This document shows positions 8,454 to 16,670 of a stretch of 64,000 bases of DNA, piece after piece. Where the stretch lies: NCBI RefSeq assembly GCF_037076345.1, contig NZ_AP024702.1:2914001-2978000 (forward strand), given 5' to 3'. A model generated the notes under the pieces. The model was not told the DNA's origin. It ran no database searches and saw only the letters and a program-made list of their open reading frames with translations. Position numbers and translations under genes: made by a program. The stretch is from Haloferula helveola (GTDB lineage Bacteria > Verrucomicrobiota > Verrucomicrobiia > Verrucomicrobiales > Akkermansiaceae). Positions within the stretch are counted from its first letter, which is position 1. Each line of letters begins with the position of its first letter.

Positions 8454-9299
8454 ATGATCCGTATTCTGACCGCAGCCCTGCTCTCGACTTCCGGCCTCGC
8501 CATGGCCGCTTCCGGAGAGCTTCACGCCACCGCCACCAAGTTGACCGAAACCCACCGCGATGCGGTCGTGTGGATCTCGGTCGTCGCCAAGATCACCATG
8601 TCGGCCGAAGGTGATGTCCCCGATCAGATCAAGGCCCAGCTCGCCGGTCAGGAGCAGGAGACCACCGCCGAGACGACGGGAACCTTCATCAGCAGCGACG
8701 GCATGCTGGTCACCGCCCTCGCCCAACTCGACCAGTCGACGATGGTCGACGGCAAGACGGTCAACACGCCGATGGGGGCGATCAAGCTCAACGCCAAGTC
8801 CGAGATCCGCGAGATCAAGGTGATCATGCCGGACGGTACCGAGATCCCCGGCGACCTTGTGCTCAAGGATGCCGATCTCGGCCTCGGATTCATCAAGATG
8901 CGGATGGATAGCGACGAAGCCCAAGGCGTGGAGATCAGCTCGATCGATCTCGCCGACAGTGCCGAGGGCAAGCTGCTTGACGATTGTGTCGCGCTCGGCC
9001 GGTTGGACGAGTCCTTCCAACGCGAGCCCAGCGTGGTGACCACCGAGATTTCGGGCATCACGACCCGCCCGCGGATGCTTTATCGCGTCGGCACCGACTC
9101 GATCGGTTCGCCGGTGTTCCTCGGAAACGGCAAGCTTCTCGGGATCTCGGTCTTCCGCAAGCCGGCCGGCGACCTCGACGCAAAGACCAAGCTCGCGCCG
9201 GTGATCCTTCCCGCAGCCGAGGTGGCGAAGCTGGCCGAGCAGGCAAAGGCAGCGAAGCCGGTTGAGACCGCACCCGCCGAAGACAGCGAGGAAGGCTGA
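8454..9299 (+). CDS. Secreted trypsin-fold pseudoprotease paired with the HtrA protease
   Basis: A 281-residue protein with a signal peptide ending near AMA|AS. It aligns by eye with the protease domain of the preceding HtrA. GTFISSDGMLVT matches GAIISPDGYVIT, but the catalytic His is replaced by Ala near residue 90. DADLGLGFIK keeps the Asp. GTDSIGSPVFLG stands where GGNSGGPLV would be, losing the Ser nucleophile. No PDZ module is present; the C-terminus is an Ala/Lys/Glu-rich tail. A regulatory or substrate-binding role beside the active protease is inference. Confidence 0.7.
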   Translation: MIRILTAALLSTSGLAMAASGELHATATKLTETHRDAVVWISVVAKITMSAEGDVPDQIKAQLAGQEQETTAETTGTFISSDGMLVTALAQLDQSTMVDGKTVNTPMGAIKLNAKSEIREIKVIMPDGTEIPGDLVLKDADLGLGFIKMRMDSDEAQGVEISSIDLADSAEGKLLDDCVALGRLDESFQREPSVVTTEISGITTRPRMLYRVGTDSIGSPVFLGNGKLLGISVFRKPAGDLDAKTKLAPVILPAAEVAKLAEQAKAAKPVETAPAEDSEEG

Positions 9300-9342
9300 G
9301 GCCTTCCGCCGGGCGGATGTCTCAATTTGAGGCTAACGATCC

Positions 9343-9369
9343 GAGGAGCTTCACGGTATGCATCGATGA
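9343..9369 (+). promoter_or_regulatory. Shine-Dalgarno with three-codon mini-ORF overlapping the sulfatase start
   Basis: GAGGAG (9343-9348) lies nine bases before ATG CAT CGA TGA (9358-9369). The mini-ORF stop overlaps the sulfatase ATG at 9366 in an ATGATG arrangement. It could load ribosomes onto the sulfatase start by termination-reinitiation. A similar layout precedes the sulfatase at 18247. Confidence 0.35.
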
Positions 9370-10709
9370 TGCGCCGGAAGCTCCTCTTTCTTTTGGTCGG
9401 TTTGCTCGCTCTCCCGCTGCGGGCGGCGGACAAGCCGAACATCCTGCTGATCTTCATCGATGACATGGGGGCGGTGGACCTCGGCTGCTTCGGCTCGAGT
9501 CTCTACCGCACGCCCAACATCGACCGGCTGGCGACCGAAGGTGTCCGGTTCACCGGTGCCTACGCCGCATGCCATGTGTGCTCGCCCACGCGGGCAAGCC
9601 TGCAGACCGGGATCTATCCGGCGCGGCTTCACATCACCGACTGGCTGACCGGCCACAAGAAGCCGACTGCCAAACTGAAGGTGCCCGACTGGCGGATGGA
9701 GGGTCTTTCCGACGCGGACGTGACCTTGGGCGAGATTCTCGGGGAGCAAGGCTACGCGACCGCCTGGCTCGGCAAGTGGCACCTCGGCAACCGTCTGAAG
9801 AAGGGCAAGGAGGGCGCGCCGGGACCTCAGAGCTTCGGCTACGATGCCGGAGGCGAGGAGTGGAATCTCAACAAGAAGGAGGATGGGGAGGATCCGAAAG
9901 GGGTCTTCACGCTGACCCGCGAAGCGCAGGAGTTCATCGGGAAGCATCGCGACCAACCGTGGTTCGTCGGGCTGTCGCACTACTCGGTCCACACGCCGGT
10001 GCGATTCAACAGGAAGCTGAAGGCGGAATACGACGAGATCGTGAAGGAGAAGAGTCCGCGGCAGAAGAACGCGGGGTATGCGGCGATGGTCGAGGCACTC
10101 GATGAGAGCGTCGGCCAATTGCTCAAGTGGCTCGACCAGCAGGGGCTCTCCGAAAACACGCTGGTGATCTTCTTTTCCGACAATGGCGGGCTGGTCGGTC
10201 CGACTGACAACACACCGCTTCGCGCGGGAAAGGGGACGCTCTACGAAGGAGGCACGCGGGTGCCGATGATCGTGCGTTGGCCGGGCAAGGCTCCGGCCGG
10301 AACGACCAGCGACGCCCGCTTCTGCAGCATCGACTTCGTGCCGACGCTTGGAGCGATCACCGGTGCGAAGGTGCCGGACGGTGTCGACGGCCTCGACTTC
10401 ACCGAGGCTTGGAAAGGGGGAAAGGCACCCGAACGCGACGCGCTTTATTGGCACTATCCGCACTACCACAAGGGTATGCCCGGCGGATCGGTGGTGAAGG
10501 GTGACTGGAAGCTGATCGAGTGGTTCGAGACCGGCGACGTGGAACTCTACAACCTCGTCGACGATCCCTCCGAGAAGCGCGACCTTTCCGAGAAGAAGCC
10601 GGAACTCGCGAAGTCGATGCTGGCGGATCTCAAGGCGTGGCGGAAAGACGTCGGCGCTCAAATGATGACCGCCAACCCGAACCACAAGCCGGGGAAGCGG
10701 AAGCGCTAG
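9366..10709 (+). CDS. Secreted sulfatase (formylglycine type)
   Basis: An alkaline-phosphatase-superfamily sulfatase of about 448 residues with a signal peptide (MRRKLLFLLVGLLALPLRA). Metal-binding N-terminal IDDMG is followed by the maturation motif CSPTRASLQTG; its Cys (residue 72) would be converted to formylglycine. Later signatures are GKWHLG, SDNGG and the C-terminal LYNLVDDPSEKRDL. It would remove sulfate esters from polysaccharides, with a specific substrate that cannot be read here. The ATG at 9369 is an alternative start. It converges on another sulfatase, with only six bases between the two stops. Confidence 0.92.
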   Translation: MMRRKLLFLLVGLLALPLRAADKPNILLIFIDDMGAVDLGCFGSSLYRTPNIDRLATEGVRFTGAYAACHVCSPTRASLQTGIYPARLHITDWLTGHKKPTAKLKVPDWRMEGLSDADVTLGEILGEQGYATAWLGKWHLGNRLKKGKEGAPGPQSFGYDAGGEEWNLNKKEDGEDPKGVFTLTREAQEFIGKHRDQPWFVGLSHYSVHTPVRFNRKLKAEYDEIVKEKSPRQKNAGYAAMVEALDESVGQLLKWLDQQGLSENTLVIFFSDNGGLVGPTDNTPLRAGKGTLYEGGTRVPMIVRWPGKAPAGTTSDARFCSIDFVPTLGAITGAKVPDGVDGLDFTEAWKGGKAPERDALYWHYPHYHKGMPGGSVVKGDWKLIEWFETGDVELYNLVDDPSEKRDLSEKKPELAKSMLADLKAWRKDVGAQMMTANPNHKPGKRKR

Positions 10710-10715
10710 TCCGGA

Positions 10716-12242
10716 TCAGGGATTGGCGTCGATGATCGCCTGGATCGCGGGTCGGCCTTCGTCGGTCTCGTCGAGCTCCTTCCGGGTTGCGGTGAGTTGC
10801 TCCTTCATCGTGCGGATCACCGGCGCGTATTCCGGGTTTCCGTATTCGTTCCGCATCTCGTGCGGATCCTTTTCGAGATCATAGAACTCCCATGCGACGG
10901 GAGTCCGGTCCTTCGCCGATCCATTCTCGTCCGTGCCGTAGAAGAAGATCAGCTTGTATCGATCGCTGCGCACTCCGAAGTGGCCGGGCACCGCGAGGTT
11001 GTGGGCCAAGTGCATCCAGTAGCGGTAGTAGGTCACCTCCCGCCAGTCGGTCGGCTTTTCATCCCCGCGAATGGCCGCGGCGAAGCTCCGGCCCTGCATG
11101 GCCTCGGGTGTCTTTTCCAATCCCGCGACCTCAAGCATCGTCGGCGCGAAGTCGGTATTGTTGATCAGCCAGTCGTTGGTTCCGGTCTCTTTGATGCCAT
11201 CAGGCCATGAGACGACCAACGGCATCCGCATCGCCTCTTCGTAGATCCACCGTTTGTCCATCAGGTCGTGTTCCCCGAGGAAGAATCCCTGGTCGCCGGT
11301 GTAGAGGATCAGGGTGTTGTCGAGTTCGCCGGTTTTCTCGAGGTAGGCAAGGATTCGGCCGACGTTGTCATCCACGCCTTTCACGCAGCGGAGGTAGCGC
11401 TTCAGGTATTCCTGGTAGCTGGCCTTGGTGTAGGCGGTTTCGTCGAGGTCCGGGGAAATGCCGAGCCGCCAGCCGAGCCTCCACGGCGCGTGATCCTTGC
11501 CGATGCCCGAGCCGAGTCCCGCGCTGCCTTTGGATCCCGCCGGCGGTTGGAAGAGATTGTCGGGTTCGGGAACCGTGACGTCCGAAAGGTAATCCGAGTA
11601 GCGCTCGGCGAAGGAGAACATGTCGTGGGGCGCCTTGAAGTGGTGCATCAGGAAGAACGGCTTCTCCTTGTCCCGTCCGTTCTCCAGCCACTCGAGGCTG
11701 ATGTCGGTGATGGCGTCGCTGGAGTGCTTGCCCTCGGCCCGGATCACGTTTTTCGGCCACGGTTTTTCGCCTCGGATCCGGAAGTCGGGGTTGTGGTATT
11801 TTCCCTGCCCGGGAAGGACGCAGTAGTAATCGAACGCCGCGGGTTCCTGCTTGAGGTGCCACTTGCCGACCATCGCCGTCTGGTAACCGGCGCGCTTCAT
11901 CTCGATCGGCAGCAACTGCCGGTCCGGCGGGATGTTGCCGGTCAGGTCGAGCACGCCGTTCGTTTGCGGGTACTGGCCGGTGATGATTGAGGCACGGCTG
12001 GGCGTGCAGATCGAGTTGTTGCAGAAGACCCGGTCGAAGCGGATGCCGTTCTTGGCGAGCCGGTCGATGTTCGGGGTCGGGTTCAGCGGTGCCAGCCGGC
12101 TACCGTAAACCCCGATGGCCTGCGACGTGTGGTCGTCGGCCATGATGAAGAGGATGTTCGGTCGTGAACTCTCCGAATGCGCGGGCGGGGGTCCCGCCAA
12201 AAGCAATGCGACGACGAGTGAAACCGGTCTCCAATCCATCAT
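10716..12242 (-). CDS. Secreted sulfatase (formylglycine type)
   Basis: A 508-residue sulfatase with a signal peptide (cut near AHS|ES). MADDH is the N-terminal metal site and CTPSRASIITG the maturation motif (Cys79). GKWHLK, YTGDQGFFLGEHDLMDKRW and YDLEKDPHEM match the iduronate/choline-sulfatase-like branch; the GEHDLMDK signature resembles family S1 members acting on uronate or fucose polymers. It is the last gene of a four-gene minus-strand group: glutathione peroxidase, sulfatase, small membrane protein, this sulfatase. Confidence 0.92.
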   Translation of the reverse strand: MMDWRPVSLVVALLLAGPPPAHSESSRPNILFIMADDHTSQAIGVYGSRLAPLNPTPNIDRLAKNGIRFDRVFCNNSICTPSRASIITGQYPQTNGVLDLTGNIPPDRQLLPIEMKRAGYQTAMVGKWHLKQEPAAFDYYCVLPGQGKYHNPDFRIRGEKPWPKNVIRAEGKHSSDAITDISLEWLENGRDKEKPFFLMHHFKAPHDMFSFAERYSDYLSDVTVPEPDNLFQPPAGSKGSAGLGSGIGKDHAPWRLGWRLGISPDLDETAYTKASYQEYLKRYLRCVKGVDDNVGRILAYLEKTGELDNTLILYTGDQGFFLGEHDLMDKRWIYEEAMRMPLVVSWPDGIKETGTNDWLINNTDFAPTMLEVAGLEKTPEAMQGRSFAAAIRGDEKPTDWREVTYYRYWMHLAHNLAVPGHFGVRSDRYKLIFFYGTDENGSAKDRTPVAWEFYDLEKDPHEMRNEYGNPEYAPVIRTMKEQLTATRKELDETDEGRPAIQAIIDANP

Positions 12243-12297
12243 GCCGCACGCTAAGGAGCGTGGATTTCGGGATCAACCTCCGAAGCTGCGCCCGGCC

Positions 12298-12552
12298 TCA
12301 GCCGAACAGGTAGAGCGACGCCTTGATGATGGCGGCGATGATCCCGACCACGCCGAAGACGATCGATGTCAGGCTGACGATCCCGCCCCTCTTGCTCGCC
12401 GAAAAGGAGATGAGCAGACCGATGATACCGAGGACGATCGCAGCGAGCGCGAGCAGCAGGCCGAAGGTCGCGCCTTGGAAGAAACTCCAGATGGCCGCGA
12501 CGATGGCCAGCAGGGAGACGATGCTGAAGGATGCCTTGGGCTTCTCGCTCAT
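12298..12552 (-). CDS. Small membrane protein (84 aa)
   Basis: Hydrophobic throughout: two long helices (about residues 10-27 and 29-50) and a third (about 58-82), split by the polar loop SASKRGG. The pattern resembles DUF4190/DUF4870-like small membrane proteins, but I cannot assign a family. It lies between two sulfatases (52 and 55 bases away) in the same orientation, so it is probably co-transcribed. Function unknown. Confidence 0.7.
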   Translation of the reverse strand: MSEKPKASFSIVSLLAIVAAIWSFFQGATFGLLLALAAIVLGIIGLLISFSASKRGGIVSLTSIVFGVVGIIAAIIKASLYLFG

Positions 12553-12604
12553 GAGTCACCCTCGGGAGATTCGCGGCGCCGTCAAATGCCTCGGCGGCCA
12601 CCGG

Positions 12605-14098
12605 TCACTCGACGACCGGCTTCGCGGGCTTGTCGGAGTCCTTCGATTGGAGCGGATACTGCGCCCCCGCCTTCTCGAGTGCCTTGGCCATCGCCTCGAT
12701 CATCCGCTTGCGGACCTCGGGCTCCTTGTCGGCAAGGTTGTCCGACTCGGTGCGGTCCTTCGCCAGGTTGAAAAGCTCGCAACGTTTTCCGGCGGGCTTG
12801 TTGTAGTGGTAGATCAGCTTCCAGTCGCCGAGGCGGTAGGAGGTGAAATAGCTGCTGCGGTGATCGTGCGGGAAATGCATCAGGAACTCGGGCTCGCGCT
12901 CGAGCGAGCCGCCGCCGAGCGCCGGCTTGAGGTCGGCGCCATCGATCGGCTGCTTGTAGTCCACACCGGCGAGATCAAGCAGCGTCGGGAAAATGTCGGT
13001 GATGTTGCCGGCCTCGCGGCTCAGCGTTCCCGCGGCCACCGGCAGGCGCTTCTGCAACTCGCTCGACGGATCGGGCTTCGCCCAGCCCGCGATGAACGGA
13101 ACGCGCATGCCGCCTTCGTAGTGCGTGCCCTTCTTGCCGCGCAGCGGCGCGGCGCAAGCGATCTCGTGGATGCCTCCGAGCGGCGCGTCGGTGCCGTTGT
13201 CTCCGAGGAAGATGACGAAGGTGTTTTCGGCGGCGCCGATCTCGTTGAGGTGATCGAGGATCTGTCCCACCGAAGTGTCCATGCTTTCGATCATCGTCGC
13301 GAAGGTCTTGGCCTGCCCCTTCACTTTGGCACCCTCGTAGTGGTCGATGTACTTCTTGTTCGGTTGGAACGGTGCGTGGACGGCGTAATAGGCCATGTAG
13401 GCAAAGAAGGGCTTGTCACCTTCGGCCGCTTCGGTGAGCGCCGAATTCATCTCCTCGGTGAGCGCCTCGGTCAGATAGATGTCCTTGCCGTGGTACTTCT
13501 TCAGATCGGGCACCGCGCGGCTCTTGTTGCCCTTGATCCAGCCGAAGCCGTCCTTGCCGTAGTAGCTGCCGGGCTGGCCCCACGAGCAGCCGCCGATGTT
13601 GACGTCGAAGCCGAAGTTGCTCGGAAACTCACCGTAGAGACCGATCGGGCCGAAGTGGGCCTTGCCGGCGTAGATCGTGTGATAGCCACCTTCCCTGAGC
13701 ACGCCCGGAAGCGTCTGCTGGCCTTCGGTGATGCCCTCCCATTTCCAGTCGTGCGGTCCGAGCGCACCCCGGTTGTTTCCTTCCGAGCGGATCCACTGCG
13801 TCGTGTGGTGGCGCGCCGAGCTCTGCCCGGTCATGATCGAGATCCGGGTCGGCGAGCAGACGCTGTTGGCGTAAAAGGTCTCGAAGCGAATCCCGTTCTT
13901 CGCCAGCCGCTCCATCGACGGCGTGCGGTAGAACTTGTTGAGCGGGTGGACTTCCGGCTTGCCCTCGGTGTCGGCGAGGAAAGGCACCGAGCTGTCCATC
14001 AGCCCCATGTCATCGACAAGAAAAACCAGCAGGTTCGGCCGGTCGGCCGCAAGGGCCGGGAGAGAGAGGGCGAAGAGGAGCGGGATGAGGCGTCGCAT
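12605..14098 (-). CDS. Secreted sulfatase (formylglycine type)
   Basis: A 497-residue protein. The ATG at 14098 gives the signal peptide MRRLIPLLFALSLPALAA. VDDMG is the metal site and CSPTRISIMTG the maturation motif (Cys81). YAGKAHFG, FLGDNGTDAPLG, GKKGTHYEGGMRVPFI and LFNLAKDRTESDNLADK are typical of arylsulfatase A-like enzymes of marine polysaccharide degraders. It starts 35 bases after the glutathione peroxidase stop, which suggests one operon. Confidence 0.92.
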   Translation of the reverse strand: MRRLIPLLFALSLPALAADRPNLLVFLVDDMGLMDSSVPFLADTEGKPEVHPLNKFYRTPSMERLAKNGIRFETFYANSVCSPTRISIMTGQSSARHHTTQWIRSEGNNRGALGPHDWKWEGITEGQQTLPGVLREGGYHTIYAGKAHFGPIGLYGEFPSNFGFDVNIGGCSWGQPGSYYGKDGFGWIKGNKSRAVPDLKKYHGKDIYLTEALTEEMNSALTEAAEGDKPFFAYMAYYAVHAPFQPNKKYIDHYEGAKVKGQAKTFATMIESMDTSVGQILDHLNEIGAAENTFVIFLGDNGTDAPLGGIHEIACAAPLRGKKGTHYEGGMRVPFIAGWAKPDPSSELQKRLPVAAGTLSREAGNITDIFPTLLDLAGVDYKQPIDGADLKPALGGGSLEREPEFLMHFPHDHRSSYFTSYRLGDWKLIYHYNKPAGKRCELFNLAKDRTESDNLADKEPEVRKRMIEAMAKALEKAGAQYPLQSKDSDKPAKPVVE

Positions 14099-14133
14099 GG
14101 GGCGGGAATTACGCCTCCCGCGCCCTCGGCCTG

Positions 14134-14676
14134 TCAACCGGCGAGGGCCTTCTCGATGGCCTCGGTCACTTCCTTGCTGTCCGGCTTCTGGCGCGGTTCG
14201 AAGCGGACCAGCGGCTTGCCATCCTTGCCGATCAGGAATTTGCCGAAGTTCCACTTCACGTCACCGGGGAACGCGCCGTCCTTGCCGGTGAGGGCGGTGT
14301 AGAGCGCGTGTTGCTCGTCGCCCTTCACGTGGATCTTCTCCATCAGCGGAAAGCTGACGTCGAACTTGGTCGTGCAGAACTTCTGGATCTCCTCAAGCGT
14401 CCCCGGTTCCTGGTTGCCGAAATCGTTGCAGGGGAAACCGATCACCACGAAACCCTTCTCCTTGTATTTGTCGTAGATCTCCTCGAGCGCGTCGTACTGC
14501 TTGGTCAGTCCGCACTTCGATGCGGTGTTCACCACAAGGACGACCTTGCCGTTGTAGTCGGACAGCGAAGTCTCCTTGCCGTCGATGGTCTTGAACGGGA
14601 TCTTCGCCAGATCACCGGCGAAGGTCGGGGAGGCGAGCGTGACGGTGGCGGAGAAGAGCGACAGGAGATGTTTCAT
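14134..14676 (-). CDS. Exported thioredoxin-type glutathione peroxidase
   Basis: A 180-residue glutathione-peroxidase-fold enzyme with a signal peptide (residues 1-20). The catalytic tetrad residues are visible: peroxidatic Cys55 in ASKCGLT, Gln89 in FGNQEPG and Trp142 in VKWNFGKF. Cys101 in KFCTTKF occupies the resolving-Cys position of thioredoxin-dependent members, so the reductant is probably thioredoxin rather than glutathione. I chose the ATG at 14676 because the longer upstream frame has no conserved sequence. It is first in the group with two sulfatases, and protection of the periplasm from peroxides is the likely role. Confidence 0.9.
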   Translation of the reverse strand: MKHLLSLFSATVTLASPTFAGDLAKIPFKTIDGKETSLSDYNGKVVLVVNTASKCGLTKQYDALEEIYDKYKEKGFVVIGFPCNDFGNQEPGTLEEIQKFCTTKFDVSFPLMEKIHVKGDEQHALYTALTGKDGAFPGDVKWNFGKFLIGKDGKPLVRFEPRQKPDSKEVTEAIEKALAG

Positions 14677-14769
14677 CGTCGCGAGCCTACTGCCATTCGG
14701 CGGATCCGCAAGCGGAGCGATGCGGCTGTCGGATTGCCGTCGGATGATTTCTGATCCAGGGTTCCGGCT

Positions 14770-16227
14770 GTGGCCGCGATTTCCCGTCCCATCGTGCTTG
14801 CCAGCGCCCTGATCGTGGTCGCGGGCGGGCTGGCGCTGCGTCCGCGTGGCGGGGAAACTGAGGAGGAGCCGGAGGTGCAGGCAGCCGGAGTCGCCAAGAC
14901 CCACACCCGACCGGTGCTGGAGTCCCGCGGCGTCCGCGTCCGCGATCTTGTCCGGGCCGTACGGACCACCCCATTTGAGAAACGGGAGGCTTGGGCCGCT
15001 TCGTTGAGCGACGAAGAGCTCAGGCGGCTGAGCTTGGAGCTGCTCGATGAATTTGTCCGGGCGGATGAACCGGATACGACCGTCGTCCCGTGGCTGTGCG
15101 CTCTCTCGATCGAGTTTGGTGAAAGGGACTATGAGGGATTTGCCGCACTGATCGACGAGTGGAGTCTCTCGAATCCGGCAGGCGCAGCCGTGGTCCACCA
15201 TGCGGGGCAGGCGGCTCTCGTCGGACTGGCGCGGCACAGTCCGGCGAAAGCCTTCGAATCACTGTCCGAGCCCTTCCGGACCAACGCCGATTTCATCTCA
15301 CCGCTCGATGCCCAGACGATTCCCGGGATTCCTCTCATCCAGACCGGCACGGTGCGATGGTGGCCCAGCGGCTCGGCGACGGAGGCGATCTTCCGGGAGT
15401 GGGGAAAACAGGATCCGAAAGCCGCTCTCGCCGCCGTTAGCGGCGCAGGGTCCGGTGCTTACCGGGGACTGCTAGCGACGACTGGCGACCCCGGCATGAT
15501 CGAACGGATCTTGGAACAACTGAAGAGCGATCCTTCGTCCTTGGGCTTCATGGCGGGAAGCACTTCCTTTGTGAATCTTTCCAACGTGCGAACCGGCGAT
15601 GCCGCGATCGAACGCAACAGCATCGATGCGATTCTCAACAATCCCCACCGGTTCTCCATCCCCAGCTTGGCAACGTCGGTCGGCGGAGCTCTTGCGGGGG
15701 TTGCCGAGCATGATCCGCATCTCGCGTGGGACTTGGCGGAGTTTGACGAAGTCAATCGGGCAGCGCCGGAGCAAGCGCAGTCGCCGGTAGCTACATCGAC
15801 CACCCGCGAGTCGCTGCTCTCCAATTGGACGGCAAGGGATCCGGAGGGAGCGATCCGGTTCCTGACGGACCTCGAACAAGGAAACCCGTCCGCGGTTGTT
15901 TCCGATCACTGGATCTCGACGGCCCGCGAACTGTTCAAGTCGGATCCTGTCAGGGCGTATCAATTGCTAGAGGATCGGGGTCTGGACGGCGACCCCATGG
16001 CATTCAATCAACTCCGGTACAAGCATTTCATGTCTTCACCTCAATCGACCTGGCCGCTCTTCGATGGGCTGCTACCGGCTCAGATCCCGGGGCACTCCGA
16101 ATCCGAGATGATTCGTCTGGTCGGCCGATTGGCACTTGAGCCGGAACAGAAAGCCGCCTGGATCGATTACATCGAGAGCAGCGATCCATTCGCACCCCAG
16201 CCCGAGTTGCCTGCGATCGCCGAGTGA
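14770..16227 (+). CDS. Membrane-anchored helical-repeat protein of unknown function
   Basis: A GTG start gives an N-terminal signal anchor (IVLASALIVVAGGLAL), then a charged linker (ETEEEPEVQ). The rest, about 440 residues, is mostly helical with a loose repeated pattern W-x(3)-DP-x(2)-A (EWGKQDPKAAL, NWTARDPEGAI, LAWDLAE), which suggests alpha-solenoid repeats. Proteins of this kind are frequent in Verrucomicrobia and uncharacterised. It is divergent from the glutathione peroxidase gene with 93 bases between them. Confidence 0.75.
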   Translation: MAAISRPIVLASALIVVAGGLALRPRGGETEEEPEVQAAGVAKTHTRPVLESRGVRVRDLVRAVRTTPFEKREAWAASLSDEELRRLSLELLDEFVRADEPDTTVVPWLCALSIEFGERDYEGFAALIDEWSLSNPAGAAVVHHAGQAALVGLARHSPAKAFESLSEPFRTNADFISPLDAQTIPGIPLIQTGTVRWWPSGSATEAIFREWGKQDPKAALAAVSGAGSGAYRGLLATTGDPGMIERILEQLKSDPSSLGFMAGSTSFVNLSNVRTGDAAIERNSIDAILNNPHRFSIPSLATSVGGALAGVAEHDPHLAWDLAEFDEVNRAAPEQAQSPVATSTTRESLLSNWTARDPEGAIRFLTDLEQGNPSAVVSDHWISTARELFKSDPVRAYQLLEDRGLDGDPMAFNQLRYKHFMSSPQSTWPLFDGLLPAQIPGHSESEMIRLVGRLALEPEQKAAWIDYIESSDPFAPQPELPAIAE

Positions 16228-16237
16228 TCGGGCCGGA

Positions 16238-16636
16238 TCAGTAGTAGATCCGGCGTCCATAGGGACCCCAGCTTCCCCAGCCGTACGAGCCCCAGCCATA
16301 GGCGGCTTCCATCTGCATCTCGGCCGCTACCCGTTGGTCCTGGGCGATCTGCTGCTGCACGGCGAGCTTCTGGTACTGCTCGTGTTCCTTCGGGCCGCCG
16401 ACATAAACGACTCCTTGATCCGGATCCTTGTAGCCGTAGAGCATCTTGCCATCGATCTCCTTGTTGTAGAGCTTGTAGGGCTCCATCTGGTCGTAGAGGG
16501 CCGTCTGCTTTTCGTTCTGCGGCTTCCGCGGTTGGAAACCGGACGCCGAAAGCAGGCGCTTGGTATTCGAGGATCCGACGCCCGCGCAGGAGGCGAGCAG
16601 GAAAGCGGCGAGGACGAGCAGGAGGGAGGTTTTCAT
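16238..16636 (-). CDS. Small lipoprotein with Gly/Trp/Tyr-rich tail
   Basis: A 132-residue protein with lipobox LASC at residues 14-17. After a polar segment (KQTALYDQMEPYKLYNKE) come a short beta-like part (LYGYKDPDQGVVYVGG), a helical Gln-rich stretch and a tail of repeated YGWGS units ending RRIYY. It is probably an outer-membrane-associated lipoprotein of unknown function. It lies 34 bases downstream of the transhydrogenase and could be read from it. Confidence 0.75.
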   Translation of the reverse strand: MKTSLLLVLAAFLLASCAGVGSSNTKRLLSASGFQPRKPQNEKQTALYDQMEPYKLYNKEIDGKMLYGYKDPDQGVVYVGGPKEHEQYQKLAVQQQIAQDQRVAAEMQMEAAYGWGSYGWGSWGPYGRRIYY

Positions 16637-16670
16637 AGCGTCCCCAACCTGTACGACTGCCGTTCCGGGA

